DNA from: Corbicula japonica
Lineage: Eukaryota > Mollusca > Bivalvia > Venerida > Cyrenidae
DNA: 64,000 nucleotides
Assembly (NCBI GenBank): GCA_038501625.1
Contig: JAZAYU010000018.1
Span: 9,547,171-9,611,170 of the forward strand
Direction of reading: 5' to 3'
A program made the position numbers and the translations under genes. The notes beneath the pieces are model-generated. The model had not been told where the DNA came from. It did not search any database and saw only the letters and a list, made by a program, of their open reading frames with translations. Shown here in pieces: positions 25,001-36,500 of this stretch. Within the stretch, counting starts at the first letter, position 1. Every line of letters begins with the position of its first letter.

Positions 25001-28000
25001 TTAAATACGTATTGGTATAATAAAAATGAAAACAAGTGAACAAAGAAAATCAGGAATAGCAAATTCAGAAATCACAGCTTCTCCTTACAGCTATAAAGTA
25101 GAGGCAATATTTCTAAATTTTTTGATTAGCAGATTGTATCTGTGCAGTAACAATAATGCTTACTGATGCAGCCAGTGTAAAAGCATTTGTACTTTAAAGC
25201 TCTTCAATTTCAAAATTTATACTATCATAGTTTATACGTCAAACTATAATTTTCCGTAACGGTTTGGAAGCCTTATCAGCATGTGTCAAATAACGAAAGT
25301 GAGAAAGAGGTCAGGGTGAAAACAAATCTATGTTTCTTCTTTAGAAAGATATGCAATTGCCAAATATTTGAAGACTTGTTGTTATTGTTGTTGTTGTTGT
25401 TTTCAATAACAAAAACATTAGGCTCAGTACGTGTGTATGTTCACACTTACGCCAAGACCAAGATTAATGACTGCATGAAAACGGCAAAATAAATTACAGA
25501 AGATGATTCCAATATGTCTATATGTATGTCTTCTATTTTTATAAATAAAATAACGGATTCTATAGTCTGATAAACCGAAAGCGACTAACATAGTTACAGC
25601 AATAATTTGAATTTGAACAAACCCAAAATTTTTTATTATTGATTTTCAATAATTTGTTAATCAACGGTGATTTTATTGTTATTAAATATCATATAATAAA
25701 TTATAGTATATCTAATTGGTTTCTTTTAATTATAGTCGATTTTCCATTCTTTTAATAAGAAGACAATGTGGAAAACAAGTAAATCTCTGAGCTAATGCTC
25801 ATTAGTGATACCCCCGCTTTAAGAAATATGACTTTCAAAATGATAATTGCCTTTTTCATATGTATAAAGGGTGTCAAAGTTTTCAGAGTATTTCCCTATA
25901 TATAAAATACAAATATATAAATGAATAAAAAAGGTAAGTATTCAGTAAACAGGAAGCTGATGAGCAAGGAGCATAAAATAGCTTTACACCATATGGGACT
26001 ATAGGATAAAGCAATATGCAAAATATCAGGCTGCTGCATGTTATAGTTGCTTAGAAAACTGTGACGGAAATTGTGCATGTTTGTCAACTATGTGTAAAAA
26101 TCTAAGAATTCGGTATACGTGAAGTAGATGAGCAAGGAGCATAAAATCGCTTTAAACCATATGGGACTATAGGATAAAGAAAAATGCAAAATACCAGGCT
26201 GCTGCATGTTATAGTTGCTTAGAAAACTGTGACGAAAATTGTGCATGTATGACAACTATGTGCAAAAAACTAAGTATTCGGTAAACAGGAAGTAGATGAG
26301 CAAGGATCATAAAGTCGCTTTACGCCATATGGGACTATAGGATACAGCAATATGCAAAATATCAGGCTGCTGCATGTTATAGTTACTTAGAAAACTGTGA
26401 CGAAAATTGTGCGTGTATGACAACTATGTGCAAAAAACTAAGAATTCGGTAAACGGAAAATAGATGAGCAAGGAGCATAAATTCACTTTACACCATTTGG
26501 ACTACAGGATAAAGCAATATGCAAAATATCAGGCTGCTGCGTGTTATTAACCAGCGAAGCTGGTTTTACTAATCACAATTCTGAAATCGGTATCAAACCA
26601 AAACGAGGCACTGGCAACCGGCGATTTACGCATTTCAGAGTAATCAGAGCAAGCAAAGTAGTCCAAGTTTCCTGTTACGTGTTAAAGTTGGCTCGTGCCA
26701 CGTTAGTATCGCTAAAAGAATACTTGACTGCTTCACTGCGCTGTCCCTAATTCAGAACACAATCGACAACAGAAAACCAATTTTATCTAGGGGTTGTAGC
26801 CGCCAGGGATTCTTTAGCGAGCCACAGATGTGTTACCTTTAGGTAGAGATATAAACGATATTCCCGATGTTAGGATATTACAATAGCTTAATATTAATTC
26901 TGAAATATTTAATATATCTTTTTCTGCTAATTCGAAGCTCAAAATAACAGTGAAAACATTTTCTTTATTTTGTCATTTTAAAACCATTTCAATATTGGAC
27001 GTTTGTTCCGCTGCTAAACTGTTTGTTTCACGTTTTTTTTTATTTTTATCATTAACAATAACGATAATGATAAATTTCCATCTTAGCATATTTTTCTTCA
27101 ATTGTCCACTTTATGAAATAAATGCGCAAATGCTTTCACTTGAAATTTTCAAGACATATTGCGAACATTTGTTTATTATTTGATGATAGGCGTTCATGAT
27201 TGTTGTAAATCACTGAACATGAAGCAATCATCATTGCTGAATATTTTTATATATTGGATTTCCACATATAAGCGTGAACAGTAAACAGTAAACTATTGAG
27301 ATGTGTAAAATTTTACATATTAAAACTAGTATACCGGATATTATTCGTACAGAAATAGGGACATGTAAGATTTACAGATCTATGTATTCGAAACATGCTA
27401 CGAGCAAGCGCGGTACGTGTCCGGCTATCACGTACGTGGCAGGAGACACGTCGACAATAAGGCCATCAGTGGTCCAAGGAACGGACTATGATTTGTTTCA
27501 GGAATAATGGATAATTTACATTTTTTCCAAAGGTGAAGATGTTTACTAGGTTTACGTTTTCGATTAAGCTAGAGATGACTATTATTTTTGTTCGGAGTAC
27601 ATGAAATCATAGGCGCAGTAACACAATGAATATGCAAATGTCAGTGACGTCACAATTTCCCGCGTTTTGAAGAAAGCCAAATAACAGTAAACGTACGTGT
27701 GAATATAGAGGACAAACCATGATGAAGCCTAAAATTAAAAACGACACATCTGTCTGCTGAAACTGATGTTATATGAACGGATTGTAAGCTAATGGACATT
27801 TATCCCATCTCCTTAACAACCAAAACTCAATGATATGTTTACGAATGTCTTAAATCTGGCACCTTTTTCTAATAATATGCTACATGAAAAAAAACATCGA
27901 GTCCGTTATTATATACAACTTAATACGGTGGAAATTTATGGTATAAGCTATAGTAATTCATTTTCCTCTGAAATTGTCTTCAATTTTACATGTGTGTTAT

Positions 28001-31000
28001 CTAGCATTAAATTCCAATGCTTTCGGCAATGTTATGACTCTCGGTTGTTTTATCTTAATATGTAGGATTCTCAATTCTATGATTTCCTTTACATGTTATT
28101 CACAATGAAGGAAACAATTATATACTTCTTATTTCAAATAAATGCATAATCATTCCCATCGATCGGGTCTCACTTTTTATATCATTTTTCGTGTTCATTC
28201 TGTCTTTGGGATGTCAGTACACAGATTTCACTATTATAATTTCTTGCTTAAAACCCTTTACTCAATATATACGCCTTTCATCACATAGGTGACCAGTTCA
28301 GGTCCCAGTCAGCTGGCACAATAGTGCCATCTGATCTGGATCTAAAATTTGTGATTACTGGTCAGAAAAAAAAGATTCTAAAAGCGAACATTTTAAATCC
28401 AAATCAGATCGCAAAGATGTGCCAGCTGATATGGATCTAAACTGTTCGCCCAAGCTATGAAGGTATATCTATGGAGTAAAGGGTTAACAGAAGCCTTCAT
28501 CCAGATAATACATGGAAACCCTTATTTCCACTATCATATAGACAAGATGAAGGTCTTTGCGAGTGAAACAAGTTATTTTGCTTTTTCGTAAATGGATACA
28601 TGTATGAGAATCATGGCACTGGTTATTCTCAAGAAGCAAAATCGCTTCGCTGGTTTTCTGTACTTTCAGTACTTTGATATAATAGTTGCTAAGAAGACTG
28701 CGACGGAAAATAAAGATGCCCTTTGGTTGATCTAATGCATCTATATGGCGACAAAATTTAAAAATATTCGAAAAACAGGAAGTAGATGAGCAAGGAGCAT
28801 AAAATGGCTTAACATCATATGGGACTATATGATAAAGCAATGTTAAATATCTGGCTGCTGCATGTTATAGTTGCTTAGAAAACTGTGACGAAAATTGTGC
28901 ATGTATGACAACTATGTGCAAAAAACTAAGAATTCGGTAAACAGGAAGTAGATGAGCAAGGAGCATAAAATCGCTTTACACCATATGGGACTATAGGATA
29001 AAGCAATATGCAAAATATCAGGCTGCTGCATGTAATAGTTGCTTAGAAAACTGTGACGGAAATTGTGCATGTTTGTCAACTATGTTCAAATATCTAAGTA
29101 TTCGGTAAAAAGAAAATAGATGAGCAAGGAGCATAAAATCGCTTTACACCATATGGGACTACAGATAAAGCAATATGCAAAATAACAGGCTGCTGCGTGT
29201 TATATAATAGTTGCTTAGAAAACTGCGACGGAAAATAAAGATGCCCTTTGGTTGATGTAATGCATCTATATGGTGACAAAATTAAAAAAATATTCGGTAA
29301 ACCGGAAGTAGATGAGCAAGGAGCATAAAATTGCTTTACACCATATGGGACTATAGGATAAAGCAGTATGCAAAATGTCGACGAAAATTTTGTTACGGAC
29401 GGAATCACGGACGGACATGGGTAAAACAGTATACCCCCTATTCTTCAAAGCGGGGGTTTAATAAAAAAAGTCAACATCTAATATTTTTAAAAACAGAGCC
29501 TGTATTCCTCCGATGGTTAAGTTCCTTATCAATTTATGGTCGGAAAACATTCCGAATGCAATTGTTGTGCTCGAATGGATGTTTTTCTTGAGAATTATGC
29601 CGAGCAATAGGCAAAATGTTATAAATGTTATAAATGTAAGGCAGTTACCATTTTGGCAAAAAACTTGTAGAACTGTAAGAAGATTCCAGAATGCCAAACA
29701 TTCAGCCCATGACATAATACTTAAAAGTGAATTTTAAAAAATGGATTTAACAGTTTAAACTTCATTTTTTTTTTCATTTTCTTAACCTAAGTATTCATCC
29801 TCAAGTTGAATGGACATTGTAACCAAATCAGTGAGTTTGACGTCTCCACCCGAAATATCGACGCCATCTTTGTACAGCCTCATATGAGCTTCAGGCTTTA
29901 CTGTTTTGTTTACACCAGTGTCATCGTCTTTGTTGCTGAAACGCAAAAATATTAGCTAAATACATTGTAAATATTATTTGTTTTTGTTTTTTAAATATAT
30001 AAAAACAAATTTTTACTGATGAAATCAGATTTACGGTTTATAAAATACTCAATTTTAAATAAGAAATCATAAACATTTAATGAAAACGTAACGAAAATAA
30101 ATATAAGAATACACAAATGTTTACCCGACGTTGAGTCCGTTGCCGACGAATATGTCACTGAGGTCATACATACATATGAGAGATTCCTGTAGGTCACCCC
30201 CAGTCTGGTAAAGTGGGTTCTTTTGCACGATTATTGTAAAATACGTCTCCTTGAAAAGAATAAGGCAAACAATATACGGTACATGTATTTATTTTGCCCA
30301 GTTAAAATAAAACTTTTTTTCATGCTCAACTCAGTAAGCATGAATAATACAATGTATATGGCGTCGTATCCTTTCATTTTGGAAAATAAAACATTTTATC
30401 TGAAAATACAACAACTTATACTAGTAACAACTGTAGAACAGAATTTATTTTTTATGAAGTATGCTGTTCTAGACATCTTAAGTTTGAGCGCAACATTAAG
30501 TTGAACATATTTTTATAATAATTGGCTTTGGTTACCGAAGTGTTTTGCATTAAGATATTTGAATTTATTGTTATTGATACATGTATTAATATATTATTAT
30601 TAAACATCTGTAATTATACTTCAGTCTAGAATTATATTTGACTGCGTTTATATCGCATCAGGTCTCGCTGGAAATTGGTATGCTTACCGCTTTCTCGATA
30701 CCACAGGCGTCAAACTCAAACTCATGTGTGGTAGGGCTTGATTTCGTGTCTTGTTTGCAAGCTGACCCGTAGCCCCTGATATATATGATACCGTTTTCAG
30801 CTCCACCGGTTAAGGTCACAACAATACGACTTGGCGAACAAACATCCCAGCTCACTTTTAATAAAATTTCAAAAAAGTAAAGAGAATTACGCCCACGATC
30901 GCGCTGCTGGAGCATTTAGGAAAGGTAAGTAATATACAATGTAGCACTCATTGTAGCAATTTCCATTCTCATAGATAATCAACGCAAAAAGGCTCTATTT

Positions 31001-31583
31001 TTTAAAATCTGTATTATAGTATTATGCGGACATTTTTTTCTCAGACCTGAACTCTAATTTTCGTAAATATGTCCGTGCTTTTTTGTTATTTTACTTAGCA
31101 TCGACAATTACCAACAATGTCAACGCATGATTTTCCGTTGACGTTTGAGGGATTTGGCAGATTTCAGGTTTGAAAGTTAAATACTATTCATGCATCCATG
31201 CGCTCATTGGCCAGTGGTTCAAAATTCTATCCGTTTTAATTTTATCATAATTACGCATGGTTAAGTTTAGCTATCCCAAATAAAATATATATTATTTACC
31301 ATTATGTACACTTATTTACAACAATAATAATAAGAGTCTAATGCCATTTAAATATATTCAAAAATATTTCATCCAACCGTTCTTATCATGCTTATATCTT
31401 TTGAAAATAAAATCCCTGTTTTGTATAACCTATGGATAAAGTAATCAAACAACAACGACAGAGCTGCTGAAAATGATTAAATTTCAACTAACAAACTGGG
31501 CTGTATGCTGAGACGTAGAGGACATGAAAGAACAACACCGATAGCGTACGGTGCCACAGGACAAAGCACTTCGGCCTAAGCAT
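22033..31583 (-). CDS. ZP gene B: zona pellucida-domain membrane protein with short tail, 362 aa
   Basis: Eight coding exons: 31493-31583, 30688-30854, 30125-30249, 29787-29935, 24570-24630, 23788-23947, 22969-23101 and 22033-22235 (1089 nt, in frame throughout). Residues 1-26 are a signal peptide, after a few charged and polar residues. ZP-N spans about 34-127 and ZP-C about 128-254, with ten cysteines aligned to those of gene A. RKKR (263-266) is preceded by GWG exactly as in gene A, so the cleavage site is conserved. The TM helix is about 308-331 and the cytoplasmic tail only about 30 residues, rich in Lys, Arg and Thr. Exons 3 and 5 have exactly the same lengths (125 and 61 nt) as in gene A. 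The donor of exon 1 is GTTAGT rather than GTAAGT, and that of exon 4 is GTTAAG; both are acceptable but weak. Intron 4 is about 5.2 kb because of inserted repeats. Confidence 0.87.
23171..23250. repeat. Fragment of the piggyBac-like MITE family
   Basis: TTAACCCATTATTCC followed by CAGTTCAGATCCAGATCAG matches one arm of the element at 28252-28485. It lies in an intron of gene B. Confidence 0.5.
25930..26548 (+). repeat. About 170-bp satellite units, block 1
   Basis: Four units start near 25938, 26109, 26275 and 26445, each with ATGAGCAAGGAKCATAAA and AACTGTGACG. The last unit is cut after CGTGTTAT. Confidence 0.85.
26549..28655. mobile_element. Candidate 2.1 kb insertion nested in the satellite element
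   Basis: It occupies the break between the two satellite blocks. AACCAGCGAAGC at 26549-26560 is inverted exactly as GCTTCGCTGGTT at 28644-28655, possible 12-bp termini. There is no coding sequence, and it contains the smaller MITE at 28252-28485. The termini are short, so the boundaries are inferred. Confidence 0.45.
28252..28485. mobile_element. piggyBac-like palindromic MITE, about 234 bp
   Basis: AACCCTTTACTC with about 105 bp of following sequence (including CAGTCAGCTGGCACA) is inverted at the right end, which finishes GAGTAAAGGGTTAA. TTAA adjoins the CCC terminus on the right, and TTAAAACCC stands on the left. TTAA and CCC are typical of piggyBac-type elements (inference). Confidence 0.65.
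28664..29395 (+). repeat. About 170-bp satellite units, block 2
   Basis: Units start near 28767, 28930, 29098 and 29293, preceded by a partial unit that begins ATAATAGTTGCTAAG. Two units carry an extra AAGATGCCCTTTGGTTGAT segment absent from block 1. Confidence 0.85.
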
Positions 31584-31613
31584 CAGTCTGTCGCAACACA
31601 AAGAACGTGTAAG
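31584..31613 (-). other. 5' UTR part of gene B exon 1
   Basis: An acceptor (TTTTATTGCAG) ends at 31614, thirty bases before the start codon, so an upstream non-coding exon is likely. A candidate lies near 31650-31680, where the minus strand reads a donor GTAAAG after ATGAAG. The same acceptor and spacing recur in psi-C. Confidence 0.5.
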
Positions 31614-33517
31614 CTGCAATAAAAGAGAAATATATGAAAGGGGAACTTTACCTTCATGCATTAACTCTTCTATACATAGGCTCCAAACAAACAGAACACA
31701 ACTTTTATGACCACGATAACATATCAAACCCTTACCTTCAATCGAATTTTAAGACAGATTACAATACATTAGTTTTAAATTAAACGAACGTAATTTACTC
31801 TACGATTACATTTAACTCAAACATTACATAAAATCATTTGTTTCAATACCTTTTAAGTATGTTTGTAATAAAAATAAAAAAAAAGATTATCCACAGTTAA
31901 TATCCACCGAATAGAAGACTTGCAATAAAAGGAATAGGTACACGAAGGCCTAATATTGACCTAAAATATTTAAAATTTTAAGATTTGTTACAATCCAAAA
32001 GTTTTAATTTCTTTGAATACATACATGGTAACACTAAAGATATCTAATAGTGTTAAATCGACAAGTGTTGAAAAAGTTGAGTACATGTAGTCCGTCAAAT
32101 TAGCATAAACTTACGAAAATAAGAAAAAAAAGATCACAACGTAGCCCATATTCAGAGCAGATTTTAGAGGATTTCATTGTGGGCAAGGATCTCGACCAAA
32201 AGCAAATTTAGATCAAGAAATAAGCATGCTTTAATACAAATAAAACTGAATAAATTAGTTCGCTAGCGGACTGTGCTCCATATTTACATCACCAAATATG
32301 TTGGAAATATGCAAGAAAAATGTGTATTTTGCAACATTTTCAAATTTCAAAACTGTTTTGACATAGATACTTGATCCTTTTATTTTGGTTATTGAACTTG
32401 CCTTCATTTCTGATCTCTCAAAGAAAACAACCAGTGCATATTATAAATAACACATTTTTGTGATGTAAATTGAATTTGAAAATTAAAGATAATTATATGC
32501 CATTTAAGCCTTTGTATATCTATCCTTTAAGTAATAATCCAGATATTTACCCCTAGTTCCAGAAATCATTTTGTCAGTAAATAATAAATCCACTCACAAT
32601 TTCATATACAATTTGTTTGATTAACGTGAATTAACATGTTTATTTGCATCATTTTTTTCAAAGAAATACGTCAACAAGAAAAGCTAATTATTTATTCTGA
32701 CCTTTTCACCTGTTGTTAAAACTAATCGGTTTTGCACTTGCGAGATCATTTAATTAAATTATCGTTTATGGAATAAAAAGAAAGTTCATTTATTATTTAC
32801 AGCTAAAGCTGTGATACAACAAACAGCTCTCCCCCTACCCCCAAGAAAAAAAAACATAATTGTATCAATAAAACGTTTCGAACCAACAATACAGACTAAC
32901 TTGAAATTAGCATTATAAATTTTGTTGAAAGTACAGTATTAGTTATGACAAAGGACGAATGGATTAGTATATTAAGATAATTATATGAGACCTAATTTTT
33001 GCAATTTGTGGACTGTCATATTTTATAATTAAACTTCTGAGCGGAATCATATAAGTGCAAAAATTATTAATTGTGTATTAATTTTCCGAAGAAAAATATT
33101 AAATAGTTTACAAATAGTGACAGTCATTTCGTTGAAAAACATGTTAACCTTTAAATACCCCTAGTTCTTAACGTTTTGTAGAATGGTCAGTTTAATTAAA
33201 ATACCAACTCATAATGACAAAACGGGCACTTCATGTGCGTGTATGCGCGCGTGTTTGTACGTTTGTGAGTTTGTCTTAGCATTATTTCAAATGTGACGGT
33301 GAAGATGAGTTCTTATTTAATTATATTGAATGTAATTCATTATTCTCTTCCCTAAATGAGAATAAACTTTGTAACGTATCCGGGAATAGTTTATTAGTTT
33401 ATTCAAAGTTACTTCCTTTTTTAAACTTATCCATAAGTAATGTGGACCGTGAATCATTTTGAGGAAAACTTGTTATCAAAAGGTTAAGTCATTCGCGCTT
33501 TATAATCATATCTTAAG
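31614..33517. promoter_or_regulatory. Shared 5' region between divergent genes B and D
   Basis: Gene B reads left and gene D reads right from this 1.9 kb gap, so both promoters must lie in or near it. Part of it (about 32690-32930) resembles 59615-59790, upstream of psi-C exon 1, so promoter sequence was duplicated with the gene. No TATA box or known binding site stands out with confidence. A signal-like exon reading MGYVVIFFFLFS near 32120-32160 was considered but does not fit the phase of gene B. Confidence 0.4.
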
Positions 33518-36500
33518 ATGGCTATTTGGAACACTTCGGCATGGATGAGAAACTTGATATTAGTTATCTTTTTAGGATGTGCTTTGTTTTTGTTTGGTAA
33601 GAATTTGTACGTTTTGAAAAAAAATGCTAGAATGATAAATATACATGTAGTTAATAAATTTTATACACGATTTAAAGTTTGTACATTGTATTCAGACACT
33701 TCAAAGTCATGAATATAATTGCAAAAAATCTTCACAAATTTACTGTGAATTTCAGTTCAAGTCAAGTTCTTAAATAGATGAAAAATGAAACTTTGTCGGT
33801 ACACGACACACATCAAAAGATTGCATACTCGGTTTGATTGAGCTTTTTCAAATGCACATAATCAGGGCTAACCCGTCGTTGAGCGCAGTTCAATATTTAC
33901 ACATTGTCAAATAAAATATCGTGATCAACATCCTTCTAAGGGGTACACGACAACAGCACTGATTGAGATTGTAATGATTTTAAGATTGTTACTGGTTTAA
34001 GTTTTAAAGATATATCTACTAAAGTTAAGTTATGGGTATCGTTTCTAGCTGTATTCTGTTATAATGCTTTTTATTAACAAACCTCTTTTATTACATAGAA
34101 AAAACAACAAGCATTCGGTTAACTTTCACAAGTAAACGGTGTTAGATCATGCGTTTTTCTTATTCTTAAATTCATTTTGTTTGTGTTTCATTTCGAGGAT
34201 CGGTTGTTTTTGAAAGTTATTTTCAATTATTTATGATTTTTTACAACTATGCGATGACTTGTATTTCAGTTGAGAGTTGGTCCTGCCTGCCTCCTATCGG
34301 GCGTGTATACAGCAGATCAAACCCTCCAGTAGCTATTGAATTTGATGGCAGCAGAATCATCAGCAGTATTAGTGGCTACCGAATCTACGATCTTTTTAGC
34401 AGATTTTTAATACAGGATAATAATGGACTTATTCTTGCAAAGATAAAGAACGGTTATTTAAATCAAAGATTCGAGGATGAATACAGTGTTAATGGAGTTG
34501 ATGTTAAATATATTGCTGTCGACAAAGTGCAAATGACAATTAACACACAAGGCTACTTAAAAGCGGGAACATACCGTTTATCTTCATGGAATAGTAGTGG
34601 TGATCTAATTATATGTAACTGCTTGTTTTTACTGGGTAAATATTAATAGACTTTACGTATTTTAACTACAGGCATTTTTTCGTTATTACGCTATACTGTT
34701 TGTCTTTACGCCACTGAATTAAGCCTTTGATAAAAGTTTTGTCAACTTAGGAACATAACTTGTTAATCCTGGTTTAAAAAATCTATTTACTCTAACTAAC
34801 TAGATAAACGAAAAAGGATTGGATCAAAATACTTGTAATTTGATTTCATGCTTAATTCAAGTTACACTTAGAACTTTTGTGGACAGTAATTCCTAGCATT
34901 TTACATGAAATTTCTCTTATAACTGATTAAAATCTTCAGAAAACTATACACATGTCTATGCAAGTCCAGCTCTTTAGAGAGTGTCTGATACTTAAACATA
35001 ATCAAACCTATATAAATTATTCTAAAACTGCTATAAGTAATATGAACAATTTCAAAGGAGACCATTTACTCACCTCATTTCTCATTACTTCCCATCTCCA
35101 AGTTTTGGATATTGGATCTTAAAGTCTGCTTTTAAGCTTTAATTTTGATTTCCATCCACACAGATATTACACTTGTTCTAAAGACTTCCATGGCGTCAGA
35201 CCACTATTCCATCCACAAAGATATGGCACTTGCTCTAATGACTTCCATGGCGTCAGACCACTATTCCATCCACACAGATATGGCACTTGCTCTAATGACT
35301 TCCATGGCGTCAGACCACTATACCATCCACACAGATATGGCACTTGCTCTAATGACTTCCATGGCGTCAGACCACTATTCCATCCACACAGATATGGCAC
35401 TTGCTCTAATGACTTCCATGGCGTCAGACCACTATTCCATCCACACAAATATGGCACTTGCTCTAATGACTTCCATGGCGTCAGACCACTATTCCATCCA
35501 CACAGATATGGCACTTGCTCTAATGACTTCCATGGCGTCAGACCACTATTCCATCCACACAGATATGGCACTTGCTCTAATGACTTCCATGGCGTCAGAC
35601 CACTATTCCATCCACGATTAAATTTTTATCCCTGGGGATTGGAAACCGCATTTTCGGAAAGGGTCTGGGAAGTTCTTCAAAAAGATAAATTTGATTTCGG
35701 CGTTACCCTTCAACATGTACACACGAAATATTGAAAAAGAACATATTGTTCAGAAATTTACGTCGACGTTAAGGGTATTTTAATCCATGTGCGTTTGGAA
35801 TAAATGTGTTGGCGGGCTTACTCTTCCTAATCACACTGCATTTAGAACTTGAACAAGATGTGTAGTTTTAATCGTTTAAATACCTTAGCAAGAATGTAGC
35901 TAAAAGCCTCCACGATCACCTGAAATACAAGACAACAATCTACATAAAAATATGTCAATATTTTTCCAGGTGTACCAACCAAGCCAACCATTTCAATGGG
36001 CAACAATCCTGCTGTAGGAGAGAGCGTTACTCTGACCTGTGCCAGTAACTCTACAACAACACCCAGCAACCACACCCTTAATCTTGTGTATAACTGGATA
36101 GTTGACGGTGTGAATAATCCTACTGACTCAAGATTTGCCTATGATTTATTCGGGAAAACTCTTACGTTCTTCAACATTGCCAAAATCGATTCTTTGAAGC
36201 AATTTACATGCACTGCCACCGAAAACGTAACAGATGGCTACACATCTGAGATTAGTGATTCGAAGACAATAGTTGTCTTGTGTAAGTAACAAATAAATAA
36301 CACGTTTATTTAGTAACCATTCGATATATTTAAAAGTGTATCGTGTTAATCACAATACATGTACACGTTTTGTTATTTTTATATCTCATTTCGATATTAT
36401 TTATTGTACTGTATTGAGAGACCATTTGTGGTGAATGAATTATACATATGACCGTTCTAAGGCGGTAACCTCGCTGGTTTTTTTAGCATAATACAGCGTG

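Larger units (their letters stand above)
25795..29461 (+). mobile_element. Large tandem-core element in intron 4 of gene B, split by an insertion
   Basis: The left end carries GATACCCCCGCTTTAAGAA and the right end TATTCTTCAAAGCGGGGGT, an imperfect inverted pair. Four core units of about 170 bp (25938-26548) and four more (28664-29395) share CAGGAAGTAGATGAGCAAGG and GCTGCTGCATGTTATAG. A GGACGGA tract and CCCCCTATTCTTC precede the right end, the same architecture as the 6162-7535 element. The core array is interrupted mid-unit at 26548 and resumes near 28664. Confidence 0.7.

Noticed and set aside
32110..32165. Signal-like exon MGYVVIFFFLFS with a GTAAGT donor as first exon of gene B.
   Set aside because: It would end in phase 2, but the ZP-N exon needs phase 1. 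The exon at 31493-31583 fits in phase and has a counterpart in psi-C.
35145..35621. 158-codon plus-strand and 134-codon minus-strand repeat proteins.
   Set aside because: The array is a 57-bp minisatellite in an intron of gene D, and openness on both strands follows from the unit length.
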